Source: an uncultured bacterium (lineage in GTDB: Bacteria; UBP6; UBA1177; JAKLFG01). Taken from it: a stretch of DNA of 5,789 nucleotides. This document shows, piece after piece, positions 1-5,058 of this stretch (position 1 is the first letter of the stretch; the number at the start of each line of letters is the position of its first letter). Below the pieces are notes generated by a model. The model had not been told where the DNA came from. It made no database searches and was given only the letters and a program-made list of their open reading frames with translations. A program made the position numbers and the translations under genes. Where the stretch lies: the NCBI GenBank assembly GCA_938048925.1, contig CALITV010000283.1, positions 1 through 5,789 of the forward strand, given 5' to 3'.

Positions 1-389
1 TGCACCTCGTCTATGATGTAGGTTTTCCGCTTCGATTTGACCGGCGCATAGGAGATGTTCTCGCGGATGGTGCGCACATCGTCCACCGAATTCTTCGAGG
101 CACCGTCTATCTCGGAGACATCGGGATTTCTTCCGGCGGCGATCTCCACGCAGTTTTCGCACCGGTTGCACGGCTCTCCGTCCGGTTCCGGCTGAAGACA
201 GTTGACCGCCTTCACGAGAAGCCGCGCGAGAGTCGTTTTTCCGGTACCACGGATTCCGGTGAAGAGCAGGACGGGGGCCAATTTTCCCTCGCGTAATGCG
301 TGGGTGAGCGATTTGATCACCGGTTCTTGCCCGACTACCTCTGAAAATCGCTGAGGCCGCCATCTGCGCGCGATGACTTGATAACTCAT
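1..389 (-). CDS. dnaX: DNA polymerase III subunit gamma/tau (DnaX), N-terminal part, cut by window edge
   Basis: The ATPase motor subunit of the DNA polymerase III clamp loader, which opens the sliding clamp and places it on primed DNA in the cytoplasm. Only codons 1-129 are present; the gene continues beyond base 1. The protein begins MSYQVIARRWRPQRF, the usual DnaX opening. It shows a Walker A loop GIRGTGKTT (residues 45-53), a zinc-binding set Cys64, Cys74, Cys77 and Cys80 (NC...CNRCENC), the ASKNSVDDVR segment (97-106) and a Walker B strand TYIIDEV at the cut end. The ATG is preceded at 9 bases by TAAGGAG (399-405), whose TAA is also the stop of rnc, so the two genes are closely linked. 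It is the last visible gene of the pyrF operon. Identity is secure; whether a frameshift gives a separate gamma form cannot be seen. Confidence 0.97.
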   Translation of the reverse strand, partial: MSYQVIARRWRPQRFSEVVGQEPVIKSLTHALREGKLAPVLLFTGIRGTGKTTLARLLVKAVNCLQPEPDGEPCNRCENCVEIAAGRNPDVSEIDGASKNSVDDVRTIRENISYAPVKSKRKTYIIDEV

Positions 390-402
390 GGGAGGATGCT
401 CC

Positions 403-1134
403 TTATGGTGTCTTTTTCGTAGATGCGGTTCTTGTCTGCATGAGCGCGAGGAACCGCCGCGCCGCTTCCTGCTCCGCTTTCTTCCGGTTGCGCCCTTCCC
501 CGTATGCGGTGAGTCCGAGCGCCCGGCACTCGACGATGAATCGTGTCTCGTGATCGGGGCCGCTCTTCTCGGCGACCACATACACCGGCACCGGCTCTCC
601 GAGGTTCTGGAGCACCTCCTGCAGGCGGGTCTTGTAGTCACGGTCTATGTGGCGGAGGAAGGTCGCAATGTCGGTGCCTGTGCCGAGACGCGGGCCGAAC
701 AGGCGCTCTGCGACGGAGAGAACGGTGGTCCATCCGCAGGACAGAAAGACGACCGCCATGAGCGCCTCGAACGCATCGGCAAGTATCGAGTCCTTTTCGC
801 GGCCGCTCGTTTTCTCCTCTCCCTTGCCGAGCGAAAGGAAATGACCGAGGCCTATCGAGCGTGCCACATCGGCGAGGCCTTCCTCGTCTATGAGATGAGC
901 GCGCGCCCGTGTCAGACAGCCCTCGTCCGCATCGGGAAATCTCCGGTACAGGAGCGTCGAGACGGCGAGGCCCACCACCTCATCGCCGAGGAACTCGAGC
1001 CGTTGGTAATTAGGGCGTCCCGGCGTGTCGTCGGATGGGTGCACGAAGGCCTGTTCGAGGAGGGCGCGGTCGGGGAATGTGCATCCGAGAGCCTCTTCGA
1101 GCGGAGAGAAATCGAGGAGTCGTTCACGCGCCAT
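403..1134 (-). CDS. rnc: Ribonuclease III
   Basis: Double-strand-specific endoribonuclease that matures 16S/23S rRNA precursors and cuts some mRNAs. At 243 aa it has normal length and both domains. The catalytic domain carries the signature YQRLEFLGDEVVGLAVS (43-59), the helix with IDEEGL (82-87) and SILADAFEAL (116-125). A double-stranded RNA-binding domain follows from about residue 166 (DYKTRLQEVLQ) to the basic GEGRNRKKAEQEAA helix (212-225). The metal-binding acids of the family are present as Glu47, Asp51, Asp120 and Glu123. The signature normally reads NERLEFLGD; here Gln44 replaces the first Glu. The start overlaps the end of rlmB by 11 bases, and GGAG lies 7 bases upstream, so translation is probably coupled. 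Its neighbour rlmB also acts on 23S rRNA. Very sure of the family; the effect of the Gln is unknown. Confidence 0.97.
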   Translation of the reverse strand: MARERLLDFSPLEEALGCTFPDRALLEQAFVHPSDDTPGRPNYQRLEFLGDEVVGLAVSTLLYRRFPDADEGCLTRARAHLIDEEGLADVARSIGLGHFLSLGKGEEKTSGREKDSILADAFEALMAVVFLSCGWTTVLSVAERLFGPRLGTGTDIATFLRHIDRDYKTRLQEVLQNLGEPVPVYVVAEKSGPDHETRFIVECRALGLTAYGEGRNRKKAEQEAARRFLALMQTRTASTKKTP

Positions 1135-1861
1135 GGGATTCTCCGAAAAGGTGAAGCGCGATGCCCGCGGCGACGGCGGCGTTGAGCGATCCGATGCGTC
1201 CCGCCTGAGGAATGCGCGCCACGATATCGGCGTTCAGCATAACGAACTGACCGACGCCCTTGTCCTCGCCGCCGATGACGAGGAGTAGGCGACCGGTAAG
1301 GCGCTTTGCCGCCTCTCGTAAAGGGGTCGCACCGCTTCCGTCGAGAGCGATGATCGTGAACTGCTCTTTTTTTGCCCGTTTTATGTAGGTGTTCGTGTTT
1401 TCACCGCGGGCGATCCGCAGGTGCTCGGTCGCGCCGGCGCTCACCTTGACGACCGAGGGATAGATTTCGGGGACCCCCTTGAGCGGGAGGAGAATATCGT
1501 GGAACCCGAAAATCTCGGCGCTCCGCAAGATGGCGCCGATATTGTGGGGGTCTTCGACATTGTCGAGGAGCAACAGGCGATCGGCAGAGAAAACCGTTTC
1601 GAGGTCGGCATAGGGATACGGGGAACAGCGGAGCACTGCCCCTTGATGTTCGGTCGTGCGAGAGAGTTGGAACAAGCGGTCGCGTTTGACCAAGGTCACC
1701 GGCACCCCTTTGTCGGCGAGATAGCGAGACAGTTTGCGGAGCCTCTGATTTTCTTCTGCTTTTTCGGCAAGAAAGGCCTCGTGTACCCGGCGTTGGCCGC
1801 TCCGCAGGACCTCGAAACAAGGGTTGATGCCGTAGAGGTATTCCCAGCGAGGTTTAGCCAT
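1124..1861 (-). CDS. rlmB: 23S rRNA 2'-O-ribose methyltransferase, RlmB/TrmH (SpoU) family
   Basis: SPOUT-class, AdoMet-dependent 2'-O-methyltransferase. In the RlmB branch it methylates the ribose of a guanosine in the peptidyl-transferase loop of 23S rRNA (G2251 in E. coli). At 245 aa it is full length. An N-terminal substrate-binding domain begins YLYGINPCFEVLRSG (8-22). The catalytic domain has the three SpoU motifs: DNVEDPHNIGAILRSAEIFG (100-119) with Asn107 and Arg113, LLVIGGEDKGV (193-203), and IPQAGRIGSLNAAVAAGIAL (217-236), which forms the trefoil-knot cofactor site. Motif 3 has Ala-Ala where SLNVSVA is common, a mild variation. The ATG overlaps the pyrF stop by 8 bases (ATGGCTAA) and has only a weak ribosome-binding site, so it probably depends on coupling from pyrF. 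A tRNA-methylating TrmH role is the alternative, but the N-terminal domain and neighbours favour RlmB. Confidence 0.93.
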   Translation of the reverse strand: MAKPRWEYLYGINPCFEVLRSGQRRVHEAFLAEKAEENQRLRKLSRYLADKGVPVTLVKRDRLFQLSRTTEHQGAVLRCSPYPYADLETVFSADRLLLLDNVEDPHNIGAILRSAEIFGFHDILLPLKGVPEIYPSVVKVSAGATEHLRIARGENTNTYIKRAKKEQFTIIALDGSGATPLREAAKRLTGRLLLVIGGEDKGVGQFVMLNADIVARIPQAGRIGSLNAAVAAGIALHLFGESHGA

Positions 1862-2552
1862 TTCGTATCTCTGCCCGTATGTCGAGAAAAGCCTTTTTCC
1901 GGTCCGACGATTGTGTTATCGGACGCCCGACGACAAGGTAATCGGCACCCGCCGCGACAGCGGCCGCCGGTGTCGCAATCCGTTTCTGGTCTCCTTTCTC
2001 CCCATTCGCCGGGCGAATGCCGGGGGTGAGAATCTTGAACGAAGGGTGCGTAACGCTGCGAATGATCTCTATCTCGAGCGGGGAAGCCACCACGCCGTCC
2101 AGACCCGATTCTTCGGCGAGCCGTGCAAGTCGCGCCACCTGTTGGGCTGGTGTGTCGTGATAGCCGATCTCGCGCAGATCCTCTTCGCCGAGGCTCGTGA
2201 GCACCGTTACGGCAAGTATGAGCGGCCGCTCGGGGAGCGCATCGAGCATCCGGCGCGTCTCCAGCATCATCGAGCGGCCTCCGGCTGCGTGGACATTGAA
2301 TATCTTCACGCCGAGCGCAGCGGCGGCGAGTCCTGCCTGTGCGACGGTGTTGGGAATGTCATGGTATTTGAGGTCGAGAAAAACATCTTCTCCCATCCCG
2401 ACGATCTCCTTCACGAGTGCCGGCCCTTCGCGGGTGAAGAGTTGTTTGCCGATCTTCCAACCGGCGCCGAGCCCTTTGAGTTCTCTTACGATGGCGAGCG
2501 CTTCGGCACGGCTGGACACATCGAGCGCGACGAATACCTTTCCTTTTTCCAT
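1854..2552 (-). CDS. pyrF: Orotidine 5'-phosphate decarboxylase
   Basis: Last step of de novo UMP synthesis: cofactor-free decarboxylation of OMP to UMP in the cytoplasm. The 232-aa length is standard for the compact bacterial form. The TIM-barrel active-site signature DVFLDLKYHDIPNTV spans residues 56-70, with the catalytic Asp60-Lys62-Asp65 set. Asp11 (ALDVSS) and Lys33 (GWKIGK) fit the substrate-binding positions. The loop TPGIRP (176-181), Gln189-Arg191 (GDQKRIATP) and VVGRPIT (207-213) form the phosphate-binding end. The ATG has a very strong Shine-Dalgarno sequence GGAGGTGA (2556-2563, minus strand) and a consensus-like promoter close by. First gene of the operon; rlmB starts inside its last codons. 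The predicted leader is only about 22 bases, too short for a PyrR or UMP-responsive attenuator, so no pyrimidine control is visible here. Confidence 0.98.
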   Translation of the reverse strand: MEKGKVFVALDVSSRAEALAIVRELKGLGAGWKIGKQLFTREGPALVKEIVGMGEDVFLDLKYHDIPNTVAQAGLAAAALGVKIFNVHAAGGRSMMLETRRMLDALPERPLILAVTVLTSLGEEDLREIGYHDTPAQQVARLARLAEESGLDGVVASPLEIEIIRSVTHPSFKILTPGIRPANGEKGDQKRIATPAAAVAAGADYLVVGRPITQSSDRKKAFLDIRAEIRNG

Positions 2553-2581
2553 TGGTCACCTCCGCCGATCGGGTAAGGGCG

Positions 2582-2609
2582 ATTATATAGTGAGAGAAGG
2601 AGAAGGCAA
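2582..2609 (-). promoter_or_regulatory. Sigma-70-type promoter of the pyrF-rlmB-rnc-dnaX operon
   Basis: Read on the minus strand, TTGCCT (2604-2609) and a perfect TATAAT (2582-2587) are separated by 16 bases. Transcription would start near 2575, leaving a leader of roughly 22 bases that contains the strong pyrF ribosome-binding site. No other promoter-like pair is evident in the tightly packed operon, so this probably drives all four genes. Confidence 0.75.
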
Positions 2610-2659
2610 GTCGAGGCCACATGATGTTGGAGCCCAGTCAAAATAGCCCCCCAATGTAC

Positions 2660-2800
2660 TCATCGGGCGTTTCTCATGGCGGGAACATACCCGCACAGCA
2701 CCTCGGCACCTGATTTTAATGTAAAAACACCGCTTCTCACATTCTCCAGCACCACCAAACGGCAGGTCTCTTTCCTCGTCATCCCGATAGACTCCTCCAT
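2660..2800 (-). CDS. Small ORF, 46 aa, with faint resemblance to the middle of initiation factor IF-1
   Basis: Not confidently recognised. The reading frame is open upstream to a TGA near 2941 but contains no other usable start. Its only ATG (2798-2800) lies 6 bases after a good ribosome-binding site, AAGGAG (2807-2812). The product has a short charged start (MEESIGMTRKET) followed by VVLENVRSGVFTLKSGAEVL (16-35) and then CGYVPAMRNAR. By eye, residues 19-43 follow the IF-1 pattern of a short beta-strand, Phe, a Gly turn, EVLA, a strand and then M-R, with a two-residue gap. IF-1 is about 70 aa, and its C-terminal IRILPGD strand region is missing. It could be a real small RNA-binding-like protein, a decayed infA-like copy, or a chance ORF. 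It ends 107 bases before pyrF, upstream of the pyrF promoter. Confidence 0.4.
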   Translation of the reverse strand: MEESIGMTRKETCRLVVLENVRSGVFTLKSGAEVLCGYVPAMRNAR

Positions 2801-2820
2801 CTCTGTCTCCTTCTCAACAA

Positions 2821-2842
2821 CAAAAGGGACAACTTCCTTTTG
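2821..2842. repeat. Perfect 7-bp inverted repeat (hairpin or operator candidate)
   Basis: CAAAAGG (2821-2827) and CCTTTTG (2836-2842) are exact reverse complements around an 8-base loop. On the minus strand this lies just upstream of the small ORF's ribosome-binding site, where a hairpin could affect its translation. On the plus strand it lies about 25 bases upstream of the yajC -35 element, where it could be an operator. There is no following T-run that would make it a terminator. The arms are exact; function is inference. Confidence 0.4.
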
Positions 2843-2866
2843 CTCGGCAGTTGTTTGACAAAAATC

Positions 2867-2895
2867 TTGCCTATTCGGCGCTTCTGGGTTAGTAT
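2867..2895 (+). promoter_or_regulatory. Sigma-70-type promoter candidate of the yajC-secD-secF operon
   Basis: TTGCCT (2867-2872), 17 bases, then TAGTAT (2890-2895). The -35 hexamer is identical to that of the divergent pyrF promoter. Transcription would start near 2902, giving a leader of about 28 bases before the TTG start of yajC. A TTGACA at 2855-2860 is a better -35 alone but has no suitable -10 at normal distance. Confidence 0.55.
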
Positions 2896-2919
2896 CCCTC
2901 GCTTTATAGTCGTTGACAC

Positions 2920-2923
2920 GGAG
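2920..2923 (+). promoter_or_regulatory. Ribosome-binding site that fixes the TTG start of yajC
   Basis: GGAG sits 6 bases before the TTG at 2930. The ATG at 2840 in the same frame has no comparable site, lies upstream of the likely promoter, and would add about 30 residues not typical of YajC. Confidence 0.75.
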
Positions 2924-2929
2924 AGCACA

Positions 2930-3298
2930 TTGAATAGTTCAGTTATTTCAGCCACTTTCGAGGCTCTTTGCGGGCAGGCGGCACCACAGTCGGGCGGTGC
3001 GATCGCTATTATCAACATGCTGCTTCCCTTCATCATCATCTTCGTCATCTTCTATTTTCTGGTCATCATGCCTCAAAAAAAGCAGCAAAAGAAACATCAG
3101 GAAATGCTCAATGCGCTCCAGAAAGGAGATCGGGTGCTCACCTCCTCGGGGCTCTTCGGCCGCATCGTCGAGGTAAAGCCGACCCTCTTCAAAGTGGAGG
3201 TGGCACCCAAGGTGGTCGTCTCTCTGCAGAAGAGCGCGGTGGTCTCGAAAGTGCAAGAGGAAGAAGGCGAGAGCACCGAAAACAAATCGGAGAACTAG
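2930..3298 (+). CDS. yajC: Sec translocon accessory protein YajC, TTG start
   Basis: Small inner-membrane protein that associates with SecD and SecF and with the SecYEG translocon. Read from TTG at 2930 it is 122 aa, close to the usual size. A short N-terminus is followed by one strongly hydrophobic segment (about 26-47, INMLLPFIIIFVIFYFLVIM), then the basic PQKKQQKKHQEML stretch (48-60) and the family hallmark ALQKGDRVLTSSGLFGRI (62-79). The cytoplasmic domain continues to an acidic, Lys/Glu-rich tail. The start was chosen from the GGAG at 6 bases and because the upstream ATG at 2840 lies before the probable promoter. It is the first gene of the operon; secD follows after 26 bases. Family assignment is firm; the start codon is the main uncertainty. 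Confidence 0.95.
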   Translation: MNSSVISATFEALCGQAAPQSGGAIAIINMLLPFIIIFVIFYFLVIMPQKKQQKKHQEMLNALQKGDRVLTSSGLFGRIVEVKPTLFKVEVAPKVVVSLQKSAVVSKVQEEEGESTENKSEN

Positions 3299-3310
3299 AA
3301 AGATCTGGAT

Positions 3311-3316
3311 AAGGAG
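3311..3316 (+). promoter_or_regulatory. Ribosome-binding site that decides the secD start
   Basis: AAGGAG is followed by two in-frame ATG codons: at 3319 (only 2 bases away, too close) and at 3325 (8 bases away, normal). The second is therefore the likelier start. Confidence 0.8.
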
Positions 3317-3324
3317 AAATGCCT

Positions 3325-5043
3325 ATGGAAAAGAACTGGACGATGCGCGGCCTGTTCGTCTTGACTCTCATTATCGTGGCCGTCATCATGCTTCTGCCGT
3401 CGTTCATGGACCGGGAGAAATATCCTTTCCTCAACAAAATAAACGAGGGACTCAATCTCGGTCTCGATCTCAAGGGAGGCATTCATTTTGTGCTCTCGGT
3501 TGATGTCGAGAAGGCGGTGCAAGATCGTGTGGACCGCCAGACCGACGAGATTGCCAAACGGATGGAAGAGGAAAAAATCCCCTACACCTCGATAAAGGCC
3601 GATCCCGTCGAGCCGATTATCCGCATAACGATCCAGTCGGAAGCCGATGCCGATCGGTTCCGCGATAAGGTCATTGACTACTTCCCTTCGTTCCGTAAGA
3701 CCGCGCAGGATGGGCTTACCTACGAACTCACGATGCGCGAGGACTATATCAAGAATCTCCGCGAGTCGTCGGTCGATCAGGCGCTCGAAACGCTCCGGAG
3801 CCGTATAGATGCACTCGGACTCAAAGAACCGGTCATCGTGAAACAGGGCTCCAACGCTATCCTCATCCAACTCCCCGGTTACAAAGATATCGAGCGAGCG
3901 CGCTCCATCATCGGCCAGACGGCTCAACTCGAATTCAAGATCGTCGCCGAAGACCTCGACCCGCTCGCCGCGGTTACCGAGGTGCCCGAAGGCATCACGC
4001 TTCACCAAGGGCGTGGGCAGACCTCGGACGGCGCCATGCTCTCCTACCACTACGCCGTCTCCGAAAACAAGGATCTCCTGCTCAACTGGCTCAAGGACAA
4101 GGCCTCCGAGGGGACCGAGTTCCTCCTCGAGGAGACTTTCCGCGAGGGCGGCAAAAAGATGTACCAGTCGTGGCTCCTCTACAAGAAGGCCTACCTCACC
4201 GGCGATATGCTCACCGATGCCCGCGTCGAGGTGGACCAACAGCGCAACCGCCCCTATGTCAGCCTTTCGTTCGACCGCAACGGCGCGCAGATCTTCGAAG
4301 AGGTCACCGGCAAGTTTGTAAAACGCAAGATGGCGATAGTACTCGACAACCGTGTCAATTCGGCACCGGTCATCCAAACCAAGATCGCTGGCGGCCACGC
4401 CATGATTACGCTCAATTCGATGAACGACTTCAACACGACGCTTTCCGAAGCAAAGGACCTTGCGCTGGTGCTCCGCGCCGGATCGCTGCCCGCGCCGGTC
4501 ACCTTCGAAGAGAACCGAACCGTGGGGCCGAGCCTCGGCGCCGACTCGATCCACAAAGGAAAGATCTCGATCGCCGTGGGGCTCGGTGTCGTGGTGCTCG
4601 CGATGATCATATACTATGGACTTTCGGGGATCATCGCCGATGTTGCGCTTGCGCTCAATGTGCTCTTCATCCTTGCGTTCATGGCCGCTTTCGGTGCAAC
4701 GCTCACCTTCCCCGGTATCGCCGGCATCGTGCTCACCATCGGCATGGCGGTTGACGCAAATGTGCTCATCAACGAGCGGATTCGCGAGGAATTGCGGAAC
4801 GGCCATTCGTTCATGTCGGCATTCGAACTCGGTTACGAACGAGCGTTTTCGGCGATATTCGACTCGAACCTCACGACGGCGATCGCCGGATTTTTCCTCT
4901 GGAACTTCGGCAGCGGCACCGTCAAGGGTTTCGCGATAACGCTCCTGCTCGGCATTGCCTCGTCAATGTTCACCGCCGTCTATGTCACCAAGGTCATCTT
5001 CCACCTGCTCCTCAAGGTGGGCATAAAGAAAGTTTCGGTGTAG
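3325..5043 (+). CDS. secD: Protein translocase subunit SecD
   Basis: RND-superfamily membrane protein that, with SecF, uses the proton gradient to pull preproteins out of SecYEG on the periplasmic side. From ATG 3325 it is 572 aa (574 from ATG 3319). TM1 spans about residues 8-25. The conserved NLGLDLKGGIHFVL follows (44-57), then the large periplasmic region with VDQALETLRSRIDALGL (150-166) and TGDMLTDARV (292-301). VGPSLGADSI (400-409) leads into TM2-TM6, which occupy about 414-560. TM4 carries GMAVDANVLINERIREEL (473-490), whose Asp477 matches the conserved proton-relay Asp of SecD. Between QLEF and TGDML are about 88 residues, roughly 40 more than I recall for E. coli SecD, so the head subdomain is enlarged. 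Tandem stops TAG-TAA end the gene, and secF starts 15 bases later. Confidence 0.97.
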   Translation: MEKNWTMRGLFVLTLIIVAVIMLLPSFMDREKYPFLNKINEGLNLGLDLKGGIHFVLSVDVEKAVQDRVDRQTDEIAKRMEEEKIPYTSIKADPVEPIIRITIQSEADADRFRDKVIDYFPSFRKTAQDGLTYELTMREDYIKNLRESSVDQALETLRSRIDALGLKEPVIVKQGSNAILIQLPGYKDIERARSIIGQTAQLEFKIVAEDLDPLAAVTEVPEGITLHQGRGQTSDGAMLSYHYAVSENKDLLLNWLKDKASEGTEFLLEETFREGGKKMYQSWLLYKKAYLTGDMLTDARVEVDQQRNRPYVSLSFDRNGAQIFEEVTGKFVKRKMAIVLDNRVNSAPVIQTKIAGGHAMITLNSMNDFNTTLSEAKDLALVLRAGSLPAPVTFEENRTVGPSLGADSIHKGKISIAVGLGVVVLAMIIYYGLSGIIADVALALNVLFILAFMAAFGATLTFPGIAGIVLTIGMAVDANVLINERIREELRNGHSFMSAFELGYERAFSAIFDSNLTTAIAGFFLWNFGSGTVKGFAITLLLGIASSMFTAVYVTKVIFHLLLKVGIKKVSV

Positions 5044-5058
5044 TAACGGGAGAACGCC

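Larger units (their letters stand above)
2553..2929. other. Divergent intergenic region between pyrF and yajC
   Basis: This stretch separates the two divergent operons. It holds the pyrF promoter and leader at the left, the yajC promoter and leader at the right, and between them a minus-strand small ORF (2660-2800) with a perfect inverted repeat upstream (2821-2842). It is visibly more AT-rich than the flanking genes. No tRNA, factor-independent terminator or insertion-sequence end is seen. A TATAAA on the minus strand (2903-2908) might be a -10 element for the small ORF, but no convincing -35 is paired with it. Confidence 0.7.

Noticed and set aside
388..1185. 265-codon open frame on the plus strand opposite rnc
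   Set aside because: It is antisense to the convincing RNase III gene and has no recognisable motif; a shadow frame.
2553..2581. Possible pyrimidine-responsive attenuator before pyrF
   Set aside because: The predicted leader is about 22 bases and is mostly ribosome-binding site, leaving no room for alternative hairpins.
2679..2694. Hairpin GCGGG-AACATA-CCCGC
   Set aside because: Only a 5-bp stem with no T-run, inside the small ORF; too short to call a terminator or regulator.
2676..2858. 60-codon plus-strand frame in the intergenic region
   Set aside because: It has no ribosome-binding site and is Ser/Thr-rich. It is antisense to the small minus-strand ORF, which has the better start signals.
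2840..2929. N-terminal extension of YajC from ATG 2840
   Set aside because: The ATG lies upstream of the likely promoter, has no ribosome-binding site, and adds residues not typical of YajC; the TTG at 2930 with GGAG fits better.
3319..3324. ATG at 3319 as the secD start
   Set aside because: Only 2 bases separate it from the AAGGAG site; the ATG two codons later has normal spacing. The difference is two residues.
3295..4806. 503-codon open frame on the minus strand opposite secD
   Set aside because: It lies wholly antisense to secD, which has clear motifs throughout. Its product is rich in His/Arg/Asp/Glu with no recognisable domain, the usual result of reading a GC-biased gene backwards.
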